Shown: positions 25,092 through 33,518 of the stretch, one piece after another
Numbering within the stretch: the first letter of the stretch is position 1
How the letters are laid out: each line of letters starts with the position of its first letter
Assembly (NCBI GenBank): GCA_031287735.1
Contig: JAITSO010000015.1
Span: forward strand, 1-55,139
Length of the DNA stretch: 55,139 bases
From: Elusimicrobiota bacterium
Lineage (GTDB): Bacteria; Elusimicrobiota; Endomicrobiia; Endomicrobiales; Endomicrobiaceae
Reading direction: 5' to 3'
Made by a program: the position numbers and the translations under genes
Notes under the pieces: generated by a model
Told to the model about the DNA's origin: nothing
Seen by the model: the letters and a program-made list of their open reading frames with translations, nothing else
The model's database searches: none

Positions 25092-26147
25092 ATGCAAAAT
25101 AAAATCAAAAAACTTTTTTCTCAACACAAAACGAATTCCTTGCTTTTCACATCTACAACAGAATGTTTTTATCTTGCAAAATCAGAATTTGACGGATTTT
25201 GGATTTTAGCTGTTAAAGATAAAGTATACGTTTTAAGTCCTAAAATGATTTTAAATCAGGTAAAAAAACATTTTGAAAAAACTCCAGATAAAGTTTGCGT
25301 TTGCGAGGTTGATAGCTTTAGCCAAACACTTTGCAAAATTTTGAAGCAATTCGGTGCAAAAAATATTTTAGTTGATTCTAAATACATAAGTGCATCAAAT
25401 TTCTTTTCAATTTCTAAAAAACTCTCGAAAGAAAACATAAAACTTATAACTAAAGATGGAGTTTTAGATAAAATAAGAATTGTAAAATGCGATGAGGAAA
25501 TAGAAAATATCAAAACTGCCTGCCGGATAGTGTCGCAAGTTTGCGACGAAATAAAAGTTGAATTAAAAGCAGGTTTAACGGAGTTAGATATCCATTACCG
25601 AATTTTAGAGTTTTTCGCAAAAAATAAAGTTTACGAAAGTTTTACACCTATTGTAGCATCAGGCAAAAACAGTGCAAATCCTCATCATAGAAGTTCAGAT
25701 AGAAAAGTAAAAGAAAATGACATTGTTTTAATAGACATTGGTTGCGTCTATAAAGGGTATTGTTCTGATTTGACGAGGACGTACTTTTTAGGTAAAATCC
25801 CGGAAATTCAAAAAAATGTTTGGAATATTGTCAAGAAATCGCAGAAAAAAGCGATTCTTTTGGCAAAAGCAGGTGTTTTTGCTTTAGAAATTGACAATGC
25901 TGCACGAGGTATAATTTCTGATGCTGGTTATAAGGAAAATTTCATCCATACTACAGGTCATGGCGTTGGTGTAGAAATTCACGAATCTCCAAGACTTTCA
26001 GCAAAAACTAAAGAACGTTTGCAAAAAAATTTTACTGTGACAATTGAACCCGGAATATATTTAAACGGGCAGTTTGGGGTAAGAATAGAAGACACGGTTT
26101 TAATCAAAAATAACAATTGCGAAGTTCTAACTTCTGCAGTTTATTGA
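25092..26147 (+). CDS. M24-family aminopeptidase (Xaa-Pro peptidase type)
   Basis: Dinuclear-metal peptidase that removes N-terminal residues ahead of proline. 351 residues. The creatinase-like N-domain runs to about 125. In the catalytic domain the ligands are visible as VLIDIGCVYKGYCSDLTRTY (two Asp), HTTGHGVGVEIHE (His), TIEPGIYL (Glu) and RIEDTVLI (Glu). All five metal ligands are present. It directly precedes efp, the common bacterial order for a proline-processing peptidase and EF-P. Confidence 0.9.
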   Translation: MQNKIKKLFSQHKTNSLLFTSTTECFYLAKSEFDGFWILAVKDKVYVLSPKMILNQVKKHFEKTPDKVCVCEVDSFSQTLCKILKQFGAKNILVDSKYISASNFFSISKKLSKENIKLITKDGVLDKIRIVKCDEEIENIKTACRIVSQVCDEIKVELKAGLTELDIHYRILEFFAKNKVYESFTPIVASGKNSANPHHRSSDRKVKENDIVLIDIGCVYKGYCSDLTRTYFLGKIPEIQKNVWNIVKKSQKKAILLAKAGVFALEIDNAARGIISDAGYKENFIHTTGHGVGVEIHESPRLSAKTKERLQKNFTVTIEPGIYLNGQFGVRIEDTVLIKNNNCEVLTSAVY

Positions 26148-26156
26148 GGAGAAAAC

Positions 26157-26717
26157 ATGGTTTCAACATCAGAATTTAAAAATGGACTTAACATTTTAGT
26201 AGAGGGTGAACCTTATCAAATCGCTTGGTTTCAAAATCACAAGCCGGGAAAAGGCGGAGCTGTAATGCGTGTCAAACTTAGACATTTAAAAAAAGGTGGA
26301 ACAATTGAGCGCACTTTTAAATCTGGCGAAAAATTTGAAGCTTTGAGCGTAACGAGGCAAAAAAAGCAGTTTTTGTATAAAGAGGGTGAAAAATTTAATT
26401 TTATGGACATGAATTCGTATGAACAAATCAGTGTAGAACCTGAAGTTTTGGGCGAAAAGTCTGATTTTTTAAAAGAAAATCTTGAAGTTGAGGCAGTTTA
26501 CCTTGAAAACGAACTTATTAGCATAGATTTACCTCTGATAATAGAGATGACAATTGCAGAATCGGAACCAGGTGTTAAAGGCGATTCTGTTTCTAACCTT
26601 ACAAAAATGGCAAAACTTGAAACCGGCGCCGATATTCGCGTTCCACTTTTTATAAAAGAGGGCGATAGAATTAAGGTTGATACAAGAACCGGTGAATATG
26701 TGGAAAGAGTGTCTTAA
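26157..26717 (+). CDS. efp: elongation factor P
   Basis: Rescues ribosomes stalled on polyproline. 186 residues in three beta domains. The domain-I loop that reaches the peptidyl-transferase centre reads HKPGKGGAVMRVKLRHL, with Lys 32 at the tip, the residue that is modified in many bacteria. No modifying enzyme is seen in the window. Domain II-III signatures ESEPGVKGDSVSN and DTRTGEYVERV are present. TGAGGAG lies six nt ahead of the ATG. Confidence 0.96.
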   Translation: MVSTSEFKNGLNILVEGEPYQIAWFQNHKPGKGGAVMRVKLRHLKKGGTIERTFKSGEKFEALSVTRQKKQFLYKEGEKFNFMDMNSYEQISVEPEVLGEKSDFLKENLEVEAVYLENELISIDLPLIIEMTIAESEPGVKGDSVSNLTKMAKLETGADIRVPLFIKEGDRIKVDTRTGEYVERVS

Positions 26718-26726
26718 CAATCAAAT

Positions 26727-27332
26727 ATGATAATTACAGAAAAAAAACAAAAAGAAGCACTACTGCAAAGCTTGAAAGGCTTTGATAAATTGTTTTTAAC
26801 TGCATGTGGTGGTTGTGCTGCAAAATCTCTTACTGCCGATGAGAAATCTGTAAAAGAAATTATGGATTTTTTGGTTTCTAATGGAAAAACTATTTTGGAA
26901 AGTGCGGTGATAGAGTCTGTTTGTGACATGAGATTAGTAAAAAAGACATTATCAAGAAATGAAAATATGCAAAAAGCAGATGTAGTTGTAGCTTTATCAT
27001 GCGGTGCGGGAGTTCAATCAATAGAAAGTGTGCTTAAAGAAAAAAACATAATCCCTGCTTTAGATTCTAAGTATATAGGTTCAACAAAACGGATAGGAAT
27101 TTATAAAAAATTTTGCAGTGTTTGTGGCAGTTGCATTCTAGATCAAACGCAAGGGATATGTCCGAGGACAAGGTGTGCAAAATCGCTTGTGAACGGACCA
27201 TGTGGCGGTTTTGTGAACGGAAAGTGCGAAATAGATCAAAACACCGATTGTGCTTGGGTTTTGATTTACGAAAAACTCAAAAATAATGGCAAATGTCAAG
27301 ATTTTTTAAATCAATACGTGGTGCCTCTATGA
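26727..27332 (+). CDS. MetV-like zinc/cysteine-rich protein (methylene-THF reductase C-terminal domain family)
   Basis: 201 residues of the MTHFR_C family, called MetV in acetogens, where it binds the MetF reductase and links it to an electron donor. The pattern is CGGCAAKSL, ES-VIESVCDMRLVKK, SCGAGVQSIE, then CSVCGSCILDQTQGICPRTRC, AKSLVNGPCGGFVNGKCEI and DCAWVLIYE. The many cysteines bind zinc and/or an Fe-S centre. Ten nt after efp; metF follows after 75 nt. There is no hydrogenase or RnfC-like partner in this window. Confidence 0.85.
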   Translation: MIITEKKQKEALLQSLKGFDKLFLTACGGCAAKSLTADEKSVKEIMDFLVSNGKTILESAVIESVCDMRLVKKTLSRNENMQKADVVVALSCGAGVQSIESVLKEKNIIPALDSKYIGSTKRIGIYKKFCSVCGSCILDQTQGICPRTRCAKSLVNGPCGGFVNGKCEIDQNTDCAWVLIYEKLKNNGKCQDFLNQYVVPL

Positions 27333-27407
27333 CACTACAAAACAAATGGCTATAAAGATAGTTCTGCTGACAAGATAACAAAACTTCGCGATTTCTGTAA
27401 TTTTAGG

Positions 27408-28277
27408 GTGAAATTTTTGAAATTCAAAGACAAGCTAAAATCAAACAAATTTTTAATCACTGCCGAGTTGTTTCCTCCAAAAGGAACAGATATTTCTTTT
27501 TTTTCAAAGAGAGCAGATTGCCTCTTAAATTCAGGAGTTGATGCCGTAAACGTTACAGATAATCAACGAGCTTCTATGCGTACAAGTTCACTTGCGATGT
27601 GTAAAATTTTAGCTGATAAAGGAATAGAGCCTATTTTGCAGCTTACTGCAAGGGATAGAAACCGTATTGCCTTGCAATCTGATTTGCTGGGTGCAAGCGT
27701 TTTGGGAATAGAAAATGTGCTGATATTAAGCGGTGATCACCCAAAGTTTGGTGACTATGCTAATGCAAAAGCAGTTTATGATTTAGATACGATACAGCTT
27801 ATAAAAACCACTAAGATGCTTGGCAGTGGTTTTGATTTAGCCGGAAAAAAACTTTGCGGTTCTCCAAATTTTTGCGTCGGTGCTGTTGTAAATCCAACAG
27901 CTTATCCTAACGAAATGCAGGTTCTAATGTTTGAAAAAAAAATTAAAGCCGGTGCTGAATTTTTCCAAACACAAACAGTTTTTGACGTGGAAATATTTAA
28001 AGCTTTCTATGATAAAGTAAAAAGCTTTGGTGTTAAGGTTTTAGCTGGAGTAATGCTTATAAAATCCGCAAAATCTTTATCTTTTTTTCAAAACCTTCCT
28101 GGTGTTACTGTTCCTAAAGAAATCCAAAAAAAAATAGCTTCATCGTCAGTTGCCTTAAAAGATGGAATTGATATTTGTGCTCAAACAATAAAGCAGTTGA
28201 GACAATTTGCTGATGGTGTTCATATCATGTCAATAGGAATGGAAGAACTTATCCCCGAAATTATCAATAAATCCTAA
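27408..28277 (+). CDS. metF: methylenetetrahydrofolate reductase, MetF-type, paired with MetV
   Basis: TIM-barrel flavoprotein reducing methylene-THF to methyl-THF. 289 residues. Landmarks: ITAELFPPKGTD, DAVNVTDNQRASMRT, PILQLTARDRNRIALQ, NVLILSGDHPKFGD, GAVVNPTAYPNE and AEFFQTQTVFDV. This is the methylotroph/acetogen variety that needs MetV. The start is unresolved: GTG 27408 has no spaced ribosome site, while TTG 27417 has AGG nine nt ahead and may be the true start. It is the last gene before a fresh promoter at 28362. Confidence 0.88.
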   Translation: MKFLKFKDKLKSNKFLITAELFPPKGTDISFFSKRADCLLNSGVDAVNVTDNQRASMRTSSLAMCKILADKGIEPILQLTARDRNRIALQSDLLGASVLGIENVLILSGDHPKFGDYANAKAVYDLDTIQLIKTTKMLGSGFDLAGKKLCGSPNFCVGAVVNPTAYPNEMQVLMFEKKIKAGAEFFQTQTVFDVEIFKAFYDKVKSFGVKVLAGVMLIKSAKSLSFFQNLPGVTVPKEIQKKIASSSVALKDGIDICAQTIKQLRQFADGVHIMSIGMEELIPEIINKS

Positions 28278-28361
28278 ATTGTTGCTATGAAAAACTTGTG
28301 GTGGTGAAAAATTAGTCTGAATTTTGAGATTGATATACGAGAGCAAATCTGTACGGTTTGA

Positions 28362-28390
28362 TTGACACTGAAAACCATAACTAGTAGAAT
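28362..28390 (+). promoter_or_regulatory. consensus promoter of hisG
   Basis: TTGACA (28362-28367), 17 nt, TAGAAT (28385-28390). An inverted repeat CAAATC/GGTTTG (28344-28360) ends one nt before the -35 box and could be an operator or just chance. Confidence 0.65.
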
Positions 28391-28467
28391 CGCAAAGTTG
28401 TAGTGCTTGGGACACGTTTTCCAAAATAAATATAGAGAGTTTTTGAAATGGTTTGGAAGGAGAAAAA

Positions 28468-29340
28468 ATGCGAAAACTGAAATTAGGTCTACCAAAGGGC
28501 AGTCTTCAGGATGCTACGGTTGAGCTGTTTAAAAGAGCTGGTTTTAGGGTAGGCGTATCTACAAGGTCTTATTATCCCACTTCTGATGATGATGAATTAG
28601 AAATAATGCTTGTTCGTTCGCAAGAAATGGCAAAATATGTTCAGGACGGTTTTTTTGATGCGGGTCTTACTGGGTACGATTGGATTTGCGAAAGTGGAGC
28701 AAAAGTTGAAGAGGTGTGTGAATTAAATTATGCAAAATCAGGTTTTAGTCCTGTTCGTTGGGTTTTAGCGGTTCCGGAAAGTTCAAAAATAAAATCCGCC
28801 AAAGACTTATCTGGAAAATGTGTGGCTACTGAACTTGTAAATTGCACTAGAAAATATTTTGCGAAAAATGACGTAAATGTTAATGTCGAGTTTTCCTGGG
28901 GTGCCACAGAGGTTAAAGCTGGAAAATTAGTGGATGCGGTTGTGGACCTAACGGAGACTGGTTATTCTTTGAAGAAAAATGGATTGAAAATTATAGATGA
29001 ACTGTTGATTTCAACGACTAGATTTATAGCGAACAAGTCAGCACTAGAAGATAAGTGGAAGATGGAGAAAATTGAAAGCATGTCAGCACTTTTGCAAAGT
29101 GCTCTTGCAGCTCAAGGAGTAGTTGGTTTAAAAATGAATGTTCCAGTAGAGCAGATAGATATAGTTTGTACAATTTTGCCGGCATTAAAAAGACCTACTA
29201 TTTCTAAATTGTACAACTCTGAATGGGTCGCACTTGAAGTAGTGTTAGACGAAAAAGATGTAAAAAAAATAATTGCACCATTAAGAAAAGCTGGAGCAAT
29301 GGGAATAATTGAATATTCGCTCAATAAAATTATTTACTGA
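28468..29340 (+). CDS. hisG: ATP phosphoribosyltransferase, long (HisG-L) form
   Basis: First step of histidine synthesis: ATP plus PRPP gives phosphoribosyl-ATP. 290 residues, the length of the long form with its own C-terminal ACT-like histidine-sensing domain (about 215-290). Landmarks: LKLGLPKGSLQDATVELF, FDAGLTGYDWI and DAVVDLTETGYSLKKNGLKII (PRPP-binding loop). The C-terminal part has LKRPTISKLYNSEWVALEVV. ATG 28468 with GGAAGGAG ahead is used rather than TTG 28453. No hisZ is needed. The only other his gene here is hisB at 49209. Confidence 0.94.
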   Translation: MRKLKLGLPKGSLQDATVELFKRAGFRVGVSTRSYYPTSDDDELEIMLVRSQEMAKYVQDGFFDAGLTGYDWICESGAKVEEVCELNYAKSGFSPVRWVLAVPESSKIKSAKDLSGKCVATELVNCTRKYFAKNDVNVNVEFSWGATEVKAGKLVDAVVDLTETGYSLKKNGLKIIDELLISTTRFIANKSALEDKWKMEKIESMSALLQSALAAQGVVGLKMNVPVEQIDIVCTILPALKRPTISKLYNSEWVALEVVLDEKDVKKIIAPLRKAGAMGIIEYSLNKIIY

Positions 29341-29363
29341 ATTTATAGGACGGATAATAAAAA

Positions 29364-30359
29364 ATGAAAATTGCAGGACAAATTTTGAAAGAAAAGCGGG
29401 AGAGCTTAAATATATCTCTTGTTGATGTGTATAAAAATACGCTTATCCAAGAATACTATATTAGAGCAATTGAGGATGGAAACGAAGCAGCTTTTTCGGC
29501 CAATATCTATTACAAAAATTTTGTTAAATCCTATGCCAAATATCTTGGTATCGATCCTAAAAGTAGTATTGAAGGAATCGAAGAAAGGAAAAAGGTTGCT
29601 CAAAAACAAGCTGTAGAGTCGCTTGCAAGTGGTAGAAATAATAGCGGAAATAGAAATACGTATAAAATCGTCTTGTTTGTTTTGTCTGGAGTAATATTGT
29701 TGTCTTTTTTGTTTTTTTGGGTAAAAAGTAGAGTTTTGTTGAAGCAGTTTGAATGTACTTTTCCGTTGACTGCTGATAATTTTTACAACAGCAACGCTAT
29801 ATACCCAGAAATTGTTAAAGCTGATAAAGAGCATAAAGAAAGCGAAATAGAAGACGAAAAATTTAGTTCAGTTGAGGATTACCCCGTTTGTCCACAGTTT
29901 TTGTTGAGAAAATCTATTGATTACATTACAAATGGTTCGCAGAAGGTGTATTCAGCGTACCCAAAAAAACCAAAAATTTGGTTTAATATTTTTTTAGATG
30001 TTGACAAAGTCAGCGAAGAAACTAGTGCTGTTTATGAAAAACAAAATGTTGTTGCGAGAGCGGTGAGCAGAAGTTGGGTTTTAGTTAAAGCAGATGGACG
30101 TGAAGTGTTTTCTGGTATTTTAAATAAAGACGATTCTATGAAATGGGAAGCGGACAGTGAATTTTTTGTGCAAGTTGGTTATGTTCCAGGAGTGGAGTTA
30201 TTTTTTAATGGCGAAAGAGTGGATGTTGGGAAAAATTCCATTAATCAGGTAGGTAAAGTTGTTTTGCTGAAATCCGATAAAGCTAAATTTACGGAGAACG
30301 AACATCAGTACAAAAAAAACAGTCAAAAAATGTTTATTAGAAAGCTTGCAGATTTTTAG
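29364..30359 (+). CDS. RodZ-like cytoskeletal/HTH membrane protein
   Basis: 331 residues with the RodZ order: an N-terminal helix-turn-helix (about residues 1-75, ILKEKRESLNISLVDV and YYIRAIEDGNE), a Lys-rich linker, one membrane helix at about 98-117 (IVLFVLSGVILLSFLFFWV), then a periplasmic part ending in a DUF4115-like beta domain (SWVLVKADGREVFSGIL, GKVVLLKSD). RodZ ties MreB to the wall-elongation machinery. The periplasmic linker is unusually long. It begins 23 nt after hisG and is followed at once by rimO, a frequent bacterial neighbour pair. Confidence 0.8.
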   Translation: MKIAGQILKEKRESLNISLVDVYKNTLIQEYYIRAIEDGNEAAFSANIYYKNFVKSYAKYLGIDPKSSIEGIEERKKVAQKQAVESLASGRNNSGNRNTYKIVLFVLSGVILLSFLFFWVKSRVLLKQFECTFPLTADNFYNSNAIYPEIVKADKEHKESEIEDEKFSSVEDYPVCPQFLLRKSIDYITNGSQKVYSAYPKKPKIWFNIFLDVDKVSEETSAVYEKQNVVARAVSRSWVLVKADGREVFSGILNKDDSMKWEADSEFFVQVGYVPGVELFFNGERVDVGKNSINQVGKVVLLKSDKAKFTENEHQYKKNSQKMFIRKLADF

Positions 30360-30362
30360 TGT

Positions 30363-31685
30363 ATGAAGCAAAAAAAAATCACAGTAATAACGTTGGGTTG
30401 CCATAAAAATACAGTTGAAGCTGAATACTTGCTTGGAATTTTCAGAAAGAAAAATTTTATTTTGACGGCTAATATAAAAGAAACAGATATTGTTTTGATT
30501 CACACCTGTTCTTTTATAGAATCGGCTAGAATAGAGTCTGAAAACCATATACGATATGTTTTGAAATTAAAAGAAGCTACTGATTTAAAGGTTTATGTGT
30601 CTGGTTGCTTGGTTCAGTTGTTAAAAGAGGATTTTGCTAAAAAGTTCCCAAATGTTGATGGGTTTGTAGGAACCGGCGATCTGATAAATATAGAAAACAT
30701 AATCTCAAACGAGTCTCCGTGCGATAGCGAATTTTTGGCTGGTGGTTTAAACGAGTCTAAATACAGAGTTTTGTCGTCAGGTTTACCCTATGCTTTTATT
30801 AAAATTGCAGAAGGTTGTTCTCATAAATGTTCTTTTTGTATAATTCCATATGTTCGGGGTAAATATAAAAGCAGACATATAGGAGATATTGTAGCTGAAA
30901 CTAAAACTTTGGTAAGTTGTGGCATTAGAGAAATTATTCTAGTGGCTCAAGATACCACAAGTTTTGGTCACGATATTTATGGAAAATTTGCCTTAGGGAA
31001 GTTGCTTTCAAAGCTTGCAAAAATAAGCTCTCTAAAGTGGATACGTTTACTTTACGCATACCCTGCAAGCATTACAGATGAGTTAATTAATATTTTCAAA
31101 GAATATGAGACAGTATGCAACTACATTGACATTCCTATTCAACATGTAAGTCCAAAAATGTTATTGTCTATGCGTAGACCATTAAACACGGTTAAAATAA
31201 TAGAAAAAATAAAAAATAAGGCGCCTGAAATTGTTTTAAGAACTTCTTTGATAACTGGATTTCCTGGCGAGTCAGAAGAAGACATTTTGGAGCTTATAAA
31301 TTTTTTGAAACAGGAATATTTCCAATATATCGGAGTTTTTGAATATTCCAATGAGAAAAAAGCAGATTCTAGCTTATTGGATCAGCAAATTGAAACTGGT
31401 ATCGCTAAAAAGCGTAGAATCTTGATTGAAAATGTGCATTATGAGGTGTTTAAGGTGAAATTTAATAGGATGTGTGGGTCAACAACTGATATGCTTGTTG
31501 AGAATTGCGAGAAAAAGAGAGGTTCTTATAAAATAACGGGTCGTTCGTATTTTCAATCTCCGGAAGTTGACGGTAATATTGTTTTAGAAAGTGAAAACGC
31601 ATTGCAAGTTGGTAAGTTTTACAAAATTAGAATGAATAGCTTGTTGGGGTACAATATAAACTCGCAGGTCTGCACGGTAAAATAA
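30363..31685 (+). CDS. rimO: ribosomal protein uS12 methylthiotransferase RimO
   Basis: Radical-SAM enzyme adding a methylthio group to Asp of ribosomal protein S12. 440 residues. The N-terminal cluster cysteines are in VITLGCHKNTVEAE, IHTCSFIESA and VSGCLVQ. The radical-SAM CxxxCxxC is IAEGCSHKCSFCIIP. LVAQDTTSFGHD, PIQHVSPKMLLSMRRP and TGFPGESEED are RimO-like, and a TRAM domain closes it. HKNTVEAE rather than NxADSE marks RimO over MiaB. It is 3 nt after rodZ and directly abuts pgsA. Confidence 0.92.
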   Translation: MKQKKITVITLGCHKNTVEAEYLLGIFRKKNFILTANIKETDIVLIHTCSFIESARIESENHIRYVLKLKEATDLKVYVSGCLVQLLKEDFAKKFPNVDGFVGTGDLINIENIISNESPCDSEFLAGGLNESKYRVLSSGLPYAFIKIAEGCSHKCSFCIIPYVRGKYKSRHIGDIVAETKTLVSCGIREIILVAQDTTSFGHDIYGKFALGKLLSKLAKISSLKWIRLLYAYPASITDELINIFKEYETVCNYIDIPIQHVSPKMLLSMRRPLNTVKIIEKIKNKAPEIVLRTSLITGFPGESEEDILELINFLKQEYFQYIGVFEYSNEKKADSSLLDQQIETGIAKKRRILIENVHYEVFKVKFNRMCGSTTDMLVENCEKKRGSYKITGRSYFQSPEVDGNIVLESENALQVGKFYKIRMNSLLGYNINSQVCTVK

Positions 31686-32273
31686 ATGAATGTGGCCAAC
31701 AAACTCACAATTTCAAGAATTTTAATGGCACCTTTCTTTGTCCTTTTTTTGGAAATAGGAGGGTTTTATCAATATATTTTTGCTCTGATAGTTTTTTTTG
31801 TTGCTATGCTAACGGATTTCATAGATGGTCAAATTGCACGGCGAAACAACACAATTACAACTCTGGGAATTTTTTTAGATCCACTTGCTGATAAAATTAT
31901 AATTTCAGCAGCATTTATTTGTTTTGTAGACATAGTAGAGCTTTCTGTTCCAGCTTGGCTTGTGATTGTCATTATTTCAAGAGAGTTTTTAATTAGTGGT
32001 TTACGCTCTATTGCAGCTTCTAAAAATATAATAATTGTTGCTGACAAATATGGAAAATTTAAAACAACTTCTCAAGTTGTTGTCATAGTTTTTACACTTG
32101 CTCTTTTGATAGCAAACACATCTTTTTTGTCAAAAAAATTTCCCTCTCTTTTTGGTAATTTTTACAAAATTCCATTTTGGCTCATAGTATTTGTATCTAT
32201 TATAACTATATACTCCGGTGCAAGATACATTTATAACAATAAAAATGTGTTTGTTGAAGAAATGCAAAAGTGA
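31686..32273 (+). CDS. pgsA: CDP-diacylglycerol-glycerol-3-phosphate 3-phosphatidyltransferase
   Basis: Membrane enzyme making phosphatidylglycerophosphate. 195 residues with about five to six membrane helices. The CDP-alcohol transferase motif reads DFIDGQIARRNNTITTLG then FLDPLADK (DGx2ARx8Gx3Dx3D). IISREFLISGLRSIAA and KYGKFKTTSQ are the PgsA-specific parts. The ATG starts on the base after the rimO stop. Its stop overlaps the pgpA GTG (GTGA), so the two steps of PG synthesis are coupled. Confidence 0.92.
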   Translation: MNVANKLTISRILMAPFFVLFLEIGGFYQYIFALIVFFVAMLTDFIDGQIARRNNTITTLGIFLDPLADKIIISAAFICFVDIVELSVPAWLVIVIISREFLISGLRSIAASKNIIIVADKYGKFKTTSQVVVIVFTLALLIANTSFLSKKFPSLFGNFYKIPFWLIVFVSIITIYSGARYIYNNKNVFVEEMQK

Positions 32274-32731
32274 ATAAGTTTATTCTTTTTATATCTTCCG
32301 GATTTGGTGTTGGTTACATAAAATATGCCCCCGGAACTTTTGGGTCACTGGTTGGTGTTATTTGCTGGGTTTTGTTTGTTCCAACTATAGTCTCGTTTCA
32401 TATTTTTGCACTTTTATCTATAACTTTCATATCTGTGTCTTTTGCTTCTTTTGCCCAAAATATTTATAAAACAAAAGATGACAAAAGAATTGTTGTAGAT
32501 GAAATTGCTGGCATGTGGTTTTCAGTTGCATTTTTGCCTAAGTCGTTGTTGATGATACTACTTGCATTTGTCTTTTTTAGGGTATTAGACATAAAAAAAC
32601 CTTGGTTTATAGGCAAATCTCAGGAATTAAAAAGCGGGATAGGTATTACCGCAGATGACATTTTATCTGGAATTGTCGTAAACATAACACTCCAAATTGT
32701 GAAATTCGCTATATTTGCTATTCATAACTGA
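32270..32731 (+). CDS. pgpA: phosphatidylglycerophosphatase A
   Basis: Dephosphorylates phosphatidylglycerophosphate to phosphatidylglycerol. 153 residues, membrane protein. The family motifs are YAPGTFGSLVG, KRIVVDEIAGMWFS and VFFRVLDIKKPWFIG, then GIGITADDILSGIV, with the clustered acidic residues. Starts at GTG 32270 inside the pgsA stop. Next to pgsA as expected from the pathway. Confidence 0.9.
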   Translation: MNKFILFISSGFGVGYIKYAPGTFGSLVGVICWVLFVPTIVSFHIFALLSITFISVSFASFAQNIYKTKDDKRIVVDEIAGMWFSVAFLPKSLLMILLAFVFFRVLDIKKPWFIGKSQELKSGIGITADDILSGIVVNITLQIVKFAIFAIHN

Positions 32732-32752
32732 CACAATAGTTGCAATTTAAAT

Positions 32753-32781
32753 TTGACAAAAAGAGTATAACTTTTTAGAAT
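32753..32781 (+). promoter_or_regulatory. consensus promoter of the ribosomal-L32/fatty-acid block
   Basis: TTGACA (32753-32758), 17 nt, TAGAAT (32776-32781). Transcription would start near 32788, which excludes GTG 32783 and leaves a leader of about 10 nt before ATG 32798. Confidence 0.65.
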
Positions 32782-32797
32782 CGTGCAGGTTTTGTCT

Positions 32798-33277
32798 ATG
32801 GAAAATGTAAAGAGAATATTATTTAGCCTGTCGGAATTTGCTGGTTGTTGTGTTGAAAAAGCTTTTAAAGATATTGAAATTGATGGTATCGGATTTCAGC
32901 ATCTAATGTCCATTTGTGTTAAGGCTAATAAAATTTCTGATAGCCAGATATATTTGTGTGGAAAAATTGAAGGCTATGTTGTTTTGGAATGTTCGCGTTG
33001 TCTCTTGGAATTTAAGCATAATTTGAATATACAGATAAACACCGATTTGTTTTTTGAAAATTCAATCGTTGATGTTGTAAGTGAAATAAGGCAGCTTGTT
33101 ATCCTTGAAATTCCACAGAAACCGCTTTGTGGTCATGATTGTCTTGGAATATGCGAGGTTTGCGGAATAATAAATAAAAGAAATGACATCTGTGCCTGCA
33201 AAGAAAATTATGACGAATTTGCTAAAGCAAGATGGTATGAGTTGTTTAATGCAAGTAAAAATAACCGGAGGAAATAA
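32798..33277 (+). CDS. YceD/DUF177 family protein
   Basis: 159 residues. YceD (DUF177) is regularly found immediately before rpmF and has been tied to 23S rRNA handling; the mechanism is not settled. Features: LECSRCLLEFKHNL in the middle, then ILEIPQKPLCGHDCLGICEVCGIINK and CACKENYD, four-plus cysteines that look zinc-binding. The start is ATG 32798, placed by the promoter at 32753-32781; AGGT lies 8 nt ahead but would be at the very 5' end of the mRNA. Confidence 0.82.
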   Translation: MENVKRILFSLSEFAGCCVEKAFKDIEIDGIGFQHLMSICVKANKISDSQIYLCGKIEGYVVLECSRCLLEFKHNLNIQINTDLFFENSIVDVVSEIRQLVILEIPQKPLCGHDCLGICEVCGIINKRNDICACKENYDEFAKARWYELFNASKNNRRK

Positions 33278-33281
33278 AAAA

Positions 33282-33518
33282 ATGCCGAATCCAAAAAGAA
33301 AACACACACCTCACCGTCGAGATTGCAGGAGGTCAGCAAATTCAAAACTTGATGTTCCAAATTCGAGCAAATGCCCAAATTGCAAGTTACCAAAACTGCC
33401 TCACAGGGTTTGTTCCTCGTGTGGTTTTTACAACGGAAAACTTGTCGTACCTAAAAAAATAAAACAATCGACACAGCAACAAGATGAAACACAAAGTAAT
33501 GAGGTTGAAAAACAATGA
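33282..33518 (+). CDS. rpmF: 50S ribosomal protein bL32
   Basis: 78 residues. It begins MPNPKRKHTPHRRDCRRSAN, the highly conserved L32 start, and carries a zinc ribbon CPNC plus CSSC. A Gln/Thr/Glu-rich tail of about 18 residues extends past the usual 60-residue length. GGAGG sits about ten nt upstream. A longer in-frame reading from 33183 is discarded because it lies inside yceD. The stop overlaps plsX as ATGA. Confidence 0.95.
   Translation: MPNPKRKHTPHRRDCRRSANSKLDVPNSSKCPNCKLPKLPHRVCSSCGFYNGKLVVPKKIKQSTQQQDETQSNEVEKQ

Noticed and set aside
28278..28452. Riboswitch between metF and hisG
   Set aside because: The gap is short, holds a clear promoter and shows only a small 6-bp inverted repeat next to the -35 box; no known aptamer motif was seen.
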